Shown: positions 7,650 through 17,061 of the stretch, piece after piece | Position numbering within the stretch: position 1 is the stretch's first letter | Layout: every line of letters begins with the position of its first letter | DNA from: Methanobrevibacter sp. | Lineage (GTDB): Archaea; Methanobacteriota; Methanobacteria; Methanobacteriales; Methanobacteriaceae | Reading direction: 5' to 3' | DNA length: 40,379 nt | Assembly: GCA_016838945.1 (NCBI GenBank) | Contig: JADLKP010000003.1 | Coordinates: forward strand, 1 to 40,379 | The notes under the pieces: model-generated | Seen by the model: the letters and a program-made list of their open reading frames with translations, nothing else | Told to the model about the DNA's origin: nothing | Databases searched by the model: none | Made by a program: the position numbers and the translations under genes

Positions 7650-9368
7650 TTAAAGTGAAGTTAACTGAACGAATGCATCCTTGTCATTGGAAACATAGTT
7701 TCTGATGGATGTGCTGTTTCTATCCTCAAATACTATCCGCCCATCTTTTTCTCCATAAGTGAAATCAATACTTCCCTTCTCTACATCATCATAATCGAAA
7801 GTGCAAATCACATTTCCATCATATAAGATTGAATAGCTTGAGTTGTATTTGAAGTTTCCAACTGAAGACAAAATGGATTCGTTATCCAAAGTCAAGTTGA
7901 AGAAAGTGGCATTTTTGGATCTAGGACTAATGCTGAATTCCACAAATCCTTCCAATTCGTCACTTAGATTATTGAATTGAATATTGTGCTTGACTACTGA
8001 TCTTTGGAATATTTCAGCAATACGGCTGTTTGGTATGACTTCACGTTCATCCAAACCTAAACTTTGTCTAGCTTTTGACGGCAACCTGAAGGTATCTGCA
8101 GAATCCCCTTCTCTTGTGGAATTTACATAATACTGCCTGCCATCAATGATCATCGTATCATTCTCAGACATTTCCAATGTGCTTAATGCATCCTGAGGAA
8201 TCCTTAATATGTCTGTCTCATTTTCAATAGCACTGTCAATGGTATATGGGCCTCTAACTGAAATGGTCTGCTGATTAACGTCAGATGGAGCATAAACAAA
8301 GTTTCTGGAAGTGAGCTCAACTGAGATTCTTCCATCGTTGAAGGTAGCTGCGGATAAGAATGTTGAAAGCATTAGAATCAGAATCAATCCTGAAACGATC
8401 ACTGGGAAATGCATCTTTACAAAGGACTGCAAAGAGGTCCGTGTATTGCTTTTCCTTAGGATAGGTATTGATCTTTTAATGATTTTGACTATGTAGAGAA
8501 TTGTCAGCACAACTCCGACAAAGGCTACAAAGACAGATATCAGCAATGGTATGAATGGCACAAAGAATATCATGAAAAGACCTAAGATGATAAGGGACAA
8601 TCCCATAATGGCCATTCTGATATAGTTTCCTAATGTGTCCATCATTGTAACACGGCCGTAATCCACTGCCCTGTCGATGATGGTTCTGACCACTTCATTC
8701 GCCATTTTGTTTAAATCGGCAAGAGGAGACATGTCATGTGAAATATCTCCAATATCAACTTCCAAAATGCTTATGCCATGAACATCAGCATCAAGTACGA
8801 TACCAACATCCACACCATAATCCTTTTCAAATTTAATCTTATTCAATGCAGAACGTTTACCAGCAAATTGACCGCTTAAAGGCTGTTCATAATTAAGCTC
8901 AGGGAAGAAGAAACTTAAAAGAGGCTTTGCTGTAAGCTCTGTTACACGTCCGCTTTCCCTTGCAAATTTGGTTTTTGTTATATCAGTCTTATCCTCTAAA
9001 ATCGGCCTGATGATCTTATCTATTTTGCTTGATGTGAAATTTGAAATGTCTGCATCGATAAATGCTACAATGTCTCCATGGGAATTCTTGAATCCTGTCT
9101 TGATTGCTGAACCCTTACCTTCATTGGTAATATGGCTGATTACAGTAGCTCCTGCTCCTTCTGCCTCTTCTACAGTCCTATCACTGGACCCATCATCAAC
9201 TACTATCACCTCATCGACATAATCGAGCTTGCGCGCAACACTTACAACCTGAGCAACAGTAGCTTCCTCATTAAATGCAGGAATAACAATGGAAACTGAT
9301 TTTTTAGGATCTTTAGTTGATTTGATTGATGCAAGTAAAAATACTAAAATCACCATTAGCCAAGACAA
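7650..9368 (-). CDS. Membrane glycosyltransferase, GT2/GT81 (glucosyl-3-phosphoglycerate synthase)-like, with large C-terminal domain
   Basis: VSIVIPAFNEEATVAQVV, EVIVVDDGSSDRTVEEA, NEGKGSAIKTG, FIDADISNF, GRVTELTAKPLLSFFFPELNYEQPLSGQFAGKR; three hydrophobic helices after the catalytic domain, then ~200 aa hydrophilic domain with several N-x-S/T sites. Confidence 0.82.
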   Translation of the reverse strand: MSWLMVILVFLLASIKSTKDPKKSVSIVIPAFNEEATVAQVVSVARKLDYVDEVIVVDDGSSDRTVEEAEGAGATVISHITNEGKGSAIKTGFKNSHGDIVAFIDADISNFTSSKIDKIIRPILEDKTDITKTKFARESGRVTELTAKPLLSFFFPELNYEQPLSGQFAGKRSALNKIKFEKDYGVDVGIVLDADVHGISILEVDIGDISHDMSPLADLNKMANEVVRTIIDRAVDYGRVTMMDTLGNYIRMAIMGLSLIILGLFMIFFVPFIPLLISVFVAFVGVVLTILYIVKIIKRSIPILRKSNTRTSLQSFVKMHFPVIVSGLILILMLSTFLSAATFNDGRISVELTSRNFVYAPSDVNQQTISVRGPYTIDSAIENETDILRIPQDALSTLEMSENDTMIIDGRQYYVNSTREGDSADTFRLPSKARQSLGLDEREVIPNSRIAEIFQRSVVKHNIQFNNLSDELEGFVEFSISPRSKNATFFNLTLDNESILSSVGNFKYNSSYSILYDGNVICTFDYDDVEKGSIDFTYGEKDGRIVFEDRNSTSIRNYVSNDKDAFVQLTSL

Positions 9369-9417
9369 GTTTTCACCTCATTAAAGTTCTCATGGAAATA
9401 TAAAATCAAATATAATT

Positions 9418-9571
9418 GTACAATATTGAATATGTTAACAATTTACAATATAGCTAATAAAGCCAATCATATTTCTACAATATTAAATATGTTAACAAAT
9501 TACAATATAACTAATAAAGCCAATCATATTTCTACAATATTAAATATGTTAACAAATTACAATATAACTAT
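9418..9571. repeat. 57-bp tandem repeat, ~2.6 copies, upstream of the GT81-like gene
   Basis: ctacaatattaaatatgttaacaaattacaatataactaataaagccaatcatattt; 'gttaaca' at 9434, 9491, 9548. Confidence 0.95.
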
Positions 9572-9603
9572 TATGTTTTAAGAATGTATAAATTTTGTTA
9601 TAT

Positions 9604-9705
9604 TATTGCGATATAATCATGAAAAATATAGAGAGTTAAAGAAAAATGAAAATTGAATTATTGCGATATAATCATGAAAAATAGAGGGGGTTAAAGAAAA
9701 AATGC
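9604..9705. repeat. 55-bp direct duplication
   Basis: ttgcgatataatcatgaaaaatagag..gttaaagaaaaa begins at 9606 and 9661. Confidence 0.9.
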
Positions 9706-9734
9706 AATAGGTCACATGTGAAAATAAAAAAGAA

Positions 9735-9778
9735 AAAATAAGAAAATAAAAAAGTTAGTTATCACATAATGTGATAAC
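9735..9778 (-). terminator. Inverted repeat plus T-rich tract (minus strand) downstream of the permease gene; possible terminator or operator
   Basis: gttatcacaTAAtgtgataac at 9758-9778 is a perfect 9-bp inverted repeat with 3-nt spacer; on the minus strand it is followed by aactaacttttttattttcttattttttct. Confidence 0.5.
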
Positions 9779-9827
9779 AATTGATTTTAACTAAAGTCTT
9801 TGATTTGGGTTAACCCTTAAGTTCTCT

Positions 9828-11177
9828 CTAGAGTCCGAAGAACAGGTATAAGAAGAACACAATAGCCAATACCCAAATTCCCCAACTTATTTCTTTGTAT
9901 TTACCGGTAGCAATGGTTGCAACAGTGTAAGTTACGAATCCCCATGCGATACCAAGGGAAATGGAATAGGTTAAAACCATCATGATAATGGTCATGAATA
10001 CAGATGAAGCTACAACCAAGCTGTCCCATTGCACATCTTTCAATTGCATGATCATCAATACACCGACCATAACAAGAGCAGCTGCGGTTACGGTTGATGT
10101 GAATAATGCAAGAACAGTAGGAGCAAAGAATACAGATAATAAGAATAATATACCAGTTACGATTGCAGCAAGTCCGGTTCTACCGCCAGAACCTACACCA
10201 GTAGCACTTTCCACATATGCAGTTAAGGTACTTGTACCGCAAATGGAACCGATTACTCCACTTAATGCATCTACTAAAAATGCTTTTTCAATACCTTCAA
10301 TTTCACCTTTTTCATCGATGTATCCTGCTTGGTTTGCAATACCGAGCAAGGTACCTGTAGTGTCAAAGAAGGTAACGAATACAAGTGAGAAGAGTATCAT
10401 GATCAAGTTTGGAATATTAGAGAACAGCTCTCCAAATCCAGACAGGAATCCACCAACCAAACTGGTGTCAAAGCTGAATGAAATGAATTCAGTAGGTATG
10501 CTAGGCATAAGTGGGTCTCCAGCACCGAATCCGAATACTGTAAAAATCAAACCTAAAATAGCTGTGATGATCAATCCAAAGAATACAGCACCTGGAACTT
10601 TTTGCACATAGAAAATCAAGGTGATCAAGATACCGATTAATGCAAGAAGTGCAGGAGCGGAAGTCATAGCACCTAAAGTTACGAAAGTGGAAGGGTCAGC
10701 AACGATAATTCCAGCACCTTTTAAACCAAGGAAGGCCAAGAAGAAACCGATAGCTGCACCAATACCCAGTTTCAAGTCAATAGGAATGATGTTAAGAATT
10801 GCTTCCCTTAATCCTGAAATGGTAATGATTAAAAAGATTATACTTGACAATACAACAGCTGCCAAAGCAGCGTTCCAACTGCAGCCCATACCTAAAATGA
10901 TAGTATAGGTGAACAATGCATTTAGCCCCATACCTGGAGCAAGTCCAACAGGCCAGTTAGCAACAAGACCCATTATAATACAAGCAATACCTGATGCAAC
11001 AGCGGTAGCAAAGAAAACACCTGTTGCAGGCATTCCACCGTCAGCAAGCATTGCTGGGTTTACCCCTAAAATATATGCCATAGCGAGGAAGGTTGTTAAA
11101 CCTGCAATAAGCTCAGTTTTGGCATTAGTATTTTTTTCATCCAATTTAAAAAGTTTATTTAACATAAAACACCTCAA
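9828..11177 (-). CDS. NCS2 family permease (AzgA-type purine/guanine-hypoxanthine permease)
   Basis: TELIAGLTTFLAMAYILGVNPAML, ANWPVGLAPGMGLNALFTY, FVTFFDTTGTLLGIANQAG, GTSTLTAYVESATGVGSGGRTGLAAI. Start may be 11163 (MLNKLFKL). Confidence 0.92.
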   Translation of the reverse strand: MRCFMLNKLFKLDEKNTNAKTELIAGLTTFLAMAYILGVNPAMLADGGMPATGVFFATAVASGIACIIMGLVANWPVGLAPGMGLNALFTYTIILGMGCSWNAALAAVVLSSIIFLIITISGLREAILNIIPIDLKLGIGAAIGFFLAFLGLKGAGIIVADPSTFVTLGAMTSAPALLALIGILITLIFYVQKVPGAVFFGLIITAILGLIFTVFGFGAGDPLMPSIPTEFISFSFDTSLVGGFLSGFGELFSNIPNLIMILFSLVFVTFFDTTGTLLGIANQAGYIDEKGEIEGIEKAFLVDALSGVIGSICGTSTLTAYVESATGVGSGGRTGLAAIVTGILFLLSVFFAPTVLALFTSTVTAAALVMVGVLMIMQLKDVQWDSLVVASSVFMTIIMMVLTYSISLGIAWGFVTYTVATIATGKYKEISWGIWVLAIVFFLYLFFGL

Positions 11178-11236
11178 ATATGAAAACTAAAATAAACTAA
11201 GTTTTCTTAAATATATATTTAATTAAATTTGCTTAT

Positions 11237-11373
11237 TAAGTTTTTCATAATTTCGTAATAATTAATCTAAAAAATCTTAAGTTTTTCATAATTCTGTAAC
11301 AATAAACCTATAAAAATCAAAAAATTTTAACAATTCTGTAACAATAAACCTATAAAAATCAAAAAATCATATG
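11237..11373. repeat. Imperfect ~42-bp tandem repeat, ~3 copies, in the permease/tex divergent intergenic region
   Basis: aattctgtaacaataaacctataaaaatcaaaaaat occurs at 11290 and 11332, with a diverged copy (aatttcgtaataattaatctaaaaaatc) at 11249. Confidence 0.88.
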
Positions 11374-11480
11374 AAACTTAAATTTAAATAATGAGTCAAA
11401 TAAAAATAACTTAATGAATAAAAAACAATTTAATGAATAAAAAAAAAATAATTTTATGAATGATTACTACAGGTTAAAAA

Positions 11481-13670
11481 ATGATGATAGCAGATACATT
11501 ATCACAGGAACTCAATATAAAAACATCACAAGCTGAAAGCGTTATAAGGCTGATTGATGATGGAAATACAATTCCATTCATTGCAAGATACAGAAAAGAG
11601 GCGACAGGCTCACTTGATGATGAAATTCTTAGAAGATTTGATGCAAGATTGAAATATCTCAGAAACCTTGAAGAGAAAAAGGAGTCAATCTTAAATTCCA
11701 TTGAAGAACAGGGAAAATTGACTGAAGAGCTAAGGAAATCCATTCTTGAAGCCAAGACCCTTGTTGAGCTTGAAGACTTATACAGGCCATATAAGCAAAA
11801 AAGGCGAACCCGTGCAACAATAGCTAAGGAAAAGGGATTGGAAGAACTTGCAAACATTATCCTTGCACAAGATATAGAAGTTCCAATTGAAGAAATAGCT
11901 AAAGACTATGTTACCTCAGACAATGAAGAGATAGATGAGGAATTGAGAGTCAACGATACTGAAGAGGCTATTCAAGGGGCACAGGATATCATAGCTGAGA
12001 TAATATCTGACAATGCAAGTTTCAGATCTCTTATTCGTGAGTTGAGCTATGAAGATGGGAAACTTATCTCTGAAGCAAAGGGCAAGGATGAGGAATCTGT
12101 CTATGACATGTACTATGACTATAGTGAGGAAGTGTCTAAAATAGCAAGCCATAGGATACTTGCAATCAATCGTGGGGAGAAGGAAAAGTTCCTGAAAATA
12201 AAGATAAGCACTCCTGAAGAGGACATAATAGCTTATCTTAGAAGACATGTATTGATTAATAAAGGTGGAAAGCCAACACAACCGATATACAACAAATACA
12301 CTGAAGAGACATTGACCGAAGCGATAGAGGATTCCTATAAAAGACTTATCGCACCAGCTATCGAAAGGGAGTTAAGAAACCAGCTCTTTGAAAAGGCTGA
12401 GGATAAATCCATAAAACTATTTTCTAAAAACCTTGAGCAATTATTGATGCAGGCACCAATCATAAACAAGGTTGTTTTAGGCTGGGACCCTGCTTTCAGA
12501 ACAGGATGCAAACTTGCTGTAGTGGACGAATATGGTAAGGTATTGGAAACTGCACTTGTATTCCCAACAGAACCTCAAAACAAGATATCTGAAACCCGTT
12601 CAACTGTCCGTGACTTGATCTTCAAATATGACATAAATATCATTGCAATCGGAAACGGTACAGCTTCAAGGGAATCAGAAGCTATCGTTGCAGAAATCAT
12701 TAAGGATCTTGATGTCCAATATGTAATCGTCAATGAAGCTGGAGCAAGCGTATACTCTGCAAGTGAACTTGCAAGTGAGGAATTCCCAGATTACAATGTA
12801 GGTGAAAGAAGTGCAATCTCAATTGCAAGACGTCTTCAGGACCCTCTTGCAGAACTAGTGAAGATTGACCCTAAATCCATTGGAGTGGGACAGTACCAAC
12901 ATGACATGAACCAAAAGAAGCTTGGAGAATCACTTGACAATGTTGTTGAAAAATCGGTGAATGAAGTGGGAGTGGATGCTAATACCGCCTCAGTATCACT
13001 TATGGAGCATGTAGCGGGAATAAGTAAAACAGTAGCAAAAAACATTGTAAAGTACCGAGAGGAGAATGGTAGGTTCCACACAAGAGATGAACTTTTAAAG
13101 GTAAACAAACTAGGTCCAAAGGCTTATGAACAATGTGCAGGATTCATGAAGGTTAAAGGTCATAATCCATTGGACAATACAACTGTCCACCCTGAATCAT
13201 ATGATGCAACAATTGCATTTTTAATTTCATTAGGATATTCACTTGAAGACTTGGAAAATAAAAAGATAAAAGAATCCGACCTGGAATTAACGGATGATGA
13301 ATTTAAAAGCCTTGCTCAGGAATTAGAAATTGGGGAAATAACTCTAAAGGACATTGCAAAGGAACTTAAAAAACCTGGACGTGACCCAAGGGATGAAATG
13401 CCTCAACCAATTCTTAGAAAAGATGTTTTGACAATGGAAGACCTAGAAGAGGGAATGGTTTTAAGTGGCACTGTCCGAAATATTGTAGACTTTGGCATAT
13501 TTGTAGATATTGGCGTTCATCAGGACGGTATGGTTCATAAGTCTCAAATAACTGATAGCCAATTCGTTAAACATCCTATGGATTTTGTAAGTGTTGGGGA
13601 CATTATTGATGTCAAAGTACTTGATGTGGACCTTTCCAGATCCAGAATACAATTATCCATGATTATTTAA
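11481..13670 (+). CDS. tex: Tex-like S1 RNA-binding protein (bacterial transcription accessory protein family)
   Basis: FIARYRKEATGSLDDEILRR, LEDLYRPYKQKRRTRATIAKEKGLEELA, LGWDPAFRTGCKLAVVDEYGKVL, GNGTASRESE, DPLAELVKIDPKSIGVGQYQHDMNQKKL, HhH region, C-terminal S1 domain. Confidence 0.95.
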   Translation: MMIADTLSQELNIKTSQAESVIRLIDDGNTIPFIARYRKEATGSLDDEILRRFDARLKYLRNLEEKKESILNSIEEQGKLTEELRKSILEAKTLVELEDLYRPYKQKRRTRATIAKEKGLEELANIILAQDIEVPIEEIAKDYVTSDNEEIDEELRVNDTEEAIQGAQDIIAEIISDNASFRSLIRELSYEDGKLISEAKGKDEESVYDMYYDYSEEVSKIASHRILAINRGEKEKFLKIKISTPEEDIIAYLRRHVLINKGGKPTQPIYNKYTEETLTEAIEDSYKRLIAPAIERELRNQLFEKAEDKSIKLFSKNLEQLLMQAPIINKVVLGWDPAFRTGCKLAVVDEYGKVLETALVFPTEPQNKISETRSTVRDLIFKYDINIIAIGNGTASRESEAIVAEIIKDLDVQYVIVNEAGASVYSASELASEEFPDYNVGERSAISIARRLQDPLAELVKIDPKSIGVGQYQHDMNQKKLGESLDNVVEKSVNEVGVDANTASVSLMEHVAGISKTVAKNIVKYREENGRFHTRDELLKVNKLGPKAYEQCAGFMKVKGHNPLDNTTVHPESYDATIAFLISLGYSLEDLENKKIKESDLELTDDEFKSLAQELEIGEITLKDIAKELKKPGRDPRDEMPQPILRKDVLTMEDLEEGMVLSGTVRNIVDFGIFVDIGVHQDGMVHKSQITDSQFVKHPMDFVSVGDIIDVKVLDVDLSRSRIQLSMII

Positions 13671-13672
13671 TC

Positions 13673-15400
13673 TCAATTATCAAACAAATGCTTAGATTTT
13701 CTAAGAGGCTCTGTAACTTTCCAACTTGTAGAATTTATAATTTCCTTATTTTTTGCTCTTGATTTAGTTAAAGCCTCTTTTAATTTTATATTTCTCTCTT
13801 TTAGATCGTCATTTTTCCTTTCTAGTCGTCTGTTTTGTCTTTCCAAAGCTTTATTGCGGTCAATCAAGTCTTGGATGCGTGAATACAATTCCTCTCTCAA
13901 TTGATTATATTTTTCAAAAGTAAAAGGAGTGATTATGAAGGAATCATCACTGAATATGAGAATATATTCTTCATTTACCAAGTGATTTACATGATTAAAT
14001 AAAATGGTATCATCTTTAAATCTAATATGATTATTTAAGGCTATTCTATTGGAATCCTCTTCATAAATTAAATTGAAAGCAATTGTAGAATCTTCCTCAA
14101 CCATAGGTATATTAAAGTAAAAATGGTATCTGTAATGCCAATCGATTCCGAATATTCTTCTGACATGGGATTTTTCCAAATCAGTTCCTGCCTTAAAAAC
14201 ATCTTTAGAACCATCTCCATGTGTACGGGTAGCTTCAATGGCTAAAGTATCATAATTACATGAACTGGTAAAGCTTCCATGAACCTTTAAAAATCCATCT
14301 TGAATCATTACATCGTAAAAATATAAATTATGCTTATTCAATTCATTGATGGTAAAATCACCAGTTTTCAAGTTGACAGTTGGTTGGGATAACAATCCAG
14401 AGCCAAACCCATCAACATCAATATAAAAGTCTCTATGATTCTTGATATACATTAAAAAAGACCTTACATAAATCTTTTTAATAATTATCTTATCATTTAT
14501 AACCTCATCATCAATATAAGATAATATTTCATAAAAATACTTCCAAAAATCCTTTATTTCATCTTTTGAGAGGAATTCAGGAAAGTCTGATATATTGTAG
14601 TACCATTGTATGTCATATGCGATAAGGTATTGGATAAAATCTGGTACAAATCCTTCTTTTTCAAGGGAATAATCAATAAGCATTTTAAAATAATCCCTTA
14701 ATCTAGGAACAAAGAATTCCCTTTTGGATTTTGCATTATCAACTGTAGAAGATTCATCCTGTCTTTTTCTATAGAAATATCTGGCTCTGTTTAAAAAAGC
14801 AATTTTTTTCTTATCAAGAAGTATCTTGTTAACAATAATTGAATCTTCACCTGTAACCAAGTTTGTATTGAACCTATAATCCTTAAAGGCTTCCCTTTTA
14901 ATAAAGGATGAATTGATGGCAAGTTGTGGATATTTTGGACTCTCCTCCAGGTCCACTATCCTCTCTGTTTTAAACTTATAATTCAATATATGATCTCCCT
15001 GTATTGCATCGAAGTATACCAATGGAATACTTACAATGTCAATTTGCTCCCCATGCTCTAAAAAGTAGTTATAAACTGCACTTAATGTATTGAGAGAAAG
15101 CTTATCATCACTATCCAAGAATGTGATATATTCTGAATCCACATATTCCAAGCCTAAATTACGGGCTGAACCTTGTCCACCATTTTCTTTGCTTATGGCA
15201 ACTATATTATCTGGATACTTTTCCTTATATCTTTGACAAATTTCAAAAGAATTATCTTTGCTTCCATCATCTATCAAAATAAGTTTAACATTTTCACTAA
15301 AGCCTATATCCTGATTTATAATAGACTCTATTGCCACCTCAAGATATTCTTCAGTATTATAAATAGGCATTATAACAGAAAACTTAAAACCACAATCCAT
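13673..15400 (-). CDS. GT2 family glycosyltransferase with accessory domain, coiled coil and C-terminal NSTSWKVTEPLRK tail
   Basis: FSVIMPIYNTEEYLEVAIESIINQDIG, LIDDGSKDNSFEIC, GGQGSARNLGLEYVDSEYITFLDSDDKL; coiled coil LIDRNKALERQNRRLERKNDDLKERNIKLKEAL; tail INSTSWKVTEPLRKSKHLFDN. Confidence 0.88.
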   Translation of the reverse strand: MDCGFKFSVIMPIYNTEEYLEVAIESIINQDIGFSENVKLILIDDGSKDNSFEICQRYKEKYPDNIVAISKENGGQGSARNLGLEYVDSEYITFLDSDDKLSLNTLSAVYNYFLEHGEQIDIVSIPLVYFDAIQGDHILNYKFKTERIVDLEESPKYPQLAINSSFIKREAFKDYRFNTNLVTGEDSIIVNKILLDKKKIAFLNRARYFYRKRQDESSTVDNAKSKREFFVPRLRDYFKMLIDYSLEKEGFVPDFIQYLIAYDIQWYYNISDFPEFLSKDEIKDFWKYFYEILSYIDDEVINDKIIIKKIYVRSFLMYIKNHRDFYIDVDGFGSGLLSQPTVNLKTGDFTINELNKHNLYFYDVMIQDGFLKVHGSFTSSCNYDTLAIEATRTHGDGSKDVFKAGTDLEKSHVRRIFGIDWHYRYHFYFNIPMVEEDSTIAFNLIYEEDSNRIALNNHIRFKDDTILFNHVNHLVNEEYILIFSDDSFIITPFTFEKYNQLREELYSRIQDLIDRNKALERQNRRLERKNDDLKERNIKLKEALTKSRAKNKEIINSTSWKVTEPLRKSKHLFDN

Positions 15401-15465
15401 ATTAACACATCTTTAATTAAAATTTTTTTATAATTTTTAACTTTAAATGATTTTATAATTCTTTT

Positions 15466-16977
15466 TTAAATAATAATTTTAAATGACTTTAATTTGCTAA
15501 TAAGAACCTTAATTTTTTTGCTTGGTTTTTTAGACTTTCTAAATACTTTAGTCAATTTCCAGCTATTGGAATTCAATATTTCACTATTCTTCCTTTTCAG
15601 TTTAGCATTTTCCCTTTTCAATTTATCAATCTGATTATCTTTTGCCTTTGCATCATTTTTAGGCATTATCTGATTCAAGTAATTCACTCTTGACTTTAGA
15701 TAATTGTTTTCCTCTATCAATTCCTCTTCTAAGCTTAGATCTATTGCCTTAACATTGAATTTATCTTCAATTATCTTATGCAATGTCTCTTTGGTAGATT
15801 TATAATCATCAATATAGGACTTGTATTTTATATCAAGGTTATCCAAAACACTATTCTCTTCACAAATAGCCCAGATGTCATTGCCGCTTCCCAAATAATC
15901 GGAATATTTGGAAGGGAGAAATGGATTTTTTTCAAAATAGCTTTTAGTTAATGAATCATTTACAATCAAGACATCTAATTTTGTAGTAATGTTTAAGAAT
16001 TCAAAAAGCGGAACCTTATCATTAATTATTATGTCTTTGTGAATATCCAAATTTTTAATGACATTTTTTAGGTTTCCACCGTCTTCATCATCTGATATGA
16101 ATAAATGAAGCTTTACTTTATGTTTTAAATCATCATCTAAAGATTCCATAGAATAGAATAAGGTTTCAAAGTTTCTCTTGGCTAGATAAGTGCCAAAATA
16201 ACCTAGATTAATGCATTCATCATCAACTTCATAGTCTGTTTCCTTTATATGATAATACTCTTCAGATAGGGTAGGATGGATTTTTATTTCGGACTTTTCC
16301 AAAACAAAACCCTCAATGTCATAAGGAAAGCCTGACAACATGATTTCTTGCTGATTTGGATTTGTAAAGATTATCTTATCTGCAAAAAGGTAAGCCAAAT
16401 ATTCTGCAATGAAATAAACGGTTTCTCCTTTTTTAATTAAGGGAAAATTTTTATTGTTGGCTTCATTCAACTCTTGGATTTTGCTATTTACTTGATTTAA
16501 GAATTCCTCATTTTTATAATGGTAAGACTCAGATTTTCCCCTTCTCTTGTTTTCAAGATTTACACGGATAGGATCTGAAAATTCGGCAATCCAAGTGGTT
16601 TCTGGGTGATTCATCTTATATTCGAATGCTAAAAAATGATTGGTTGTAGGGAAGCAGCGGGTTTTTAATGTTTTATATTCCTTATTTAAAGAGTCAATAG
16701 CTTTCATTCCATCTTTTCTAAACTTCTCCGAATTGTCTACAGAATCTGAATAGGGATTCATGTCAATGATGATTCTATTGTCTATCAAATCCTCTAAGAC
16801 TTGATTGAATTCTTCATCCAAGGCTCCTTTAAACTGTCCTTGGACTAAATCTATATCTTTTTTATCATTTAGTATTCTTTTGGCAAATACAATTCCACTT
16901 GTACTGGTTACAGGTGGAAACTTGGCAGCTATGACCAAATCCTCTGCACCTTTTTTATTTTCATCCTTTTTACTCAT
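15466..16977 (-). CDS. GT-B type (GT4-like) glycosyltransferase with coiled coil and C-terminal NSNSWKLTKVFRK tail
   Basis: Divergent GT-B layout: DLVIAAKFPPVTSTSGIVFAKRI, INLGYFGTYLAKRNFETLFYSM, LDVLIVNDS..NPFLPSKYSDYLGSGNDIWAI. ORF track begins at 16992; MSKKDENKKG at 16977 looks likelier. Confidence 0.65.
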   Translation of the reverse strand: MSKKDENKKGAEDLVIAAKFPPVTSTSGIVFAKRILNDKKDIDLVQGQFKGALDEEFNQVLEDLIDNRIIIDMNPYSDSVDNSEKFRKDGMKAIDSLNKEYKTLKTRCFPTTNHFLAFEYKMNHPETTWIAEFSDPIRVNLENKRRGKSESYHYKNEEFLNQVNSKIQELNEANNKNFPLIKKGETVYFIAEYLAYLFADKIIFTNPNQQEIMLSGFPYDIEGFVLEKSEIKIHPTLSEEYYHIKETDYEVDDECINLGYFGTYLAKRNFETLFYSMESLDDDLKHKVKLHLFISDDEDGGNLKNVIKNLDIHKDIIINDKVPLFEFLNITTKLDVLIVNDSLTKSYFEKNPFLPSKYSDYLGSGNDIWAICEENSVLDNLDIKYKSYIDDYKSTKETLHKIIEDKFNVKAIDLSLEEELIEENNYLKSRVNYLNQIMPKNDAKAKDNQIDKLKRENAKLKRKNSEILNSNSWKLTKVFRKSKKPSKKIKVLISKLKSFKIII

Positions 16978-17061
16978 AAAACCCCTGTCCAAATAAATAC
17001 TTATAATTATTCTTCATTCTTTCTAGCTAAATTATCACTTCTATCTTTTAATGAAAATGAT

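Noticed and set aside
7900-8250. Two AbrB-like stretches (LRIPQDALSTLEMSENDTMII and FRLPSKARQSLGLDEREVI) in the GT81-like protein's C-terminal domain
   Set aside because: Intriguing, but predicted topology places them outside the membrane and similarity is short; insufficient to claim a DNA-binding domain.
9982-11190. Three consecutive plus-strand ORFs (209, 95 and 93 aa) opposite the permease
   Set aside because: Antisense frame of the well-supported NCS2 permease; composition is the complement of hydrophobic codons.
11474-12281. Minus-strand ORFs opposite tex
   Set aside because: Antisense to a conserved gene, no recognisable motifs.
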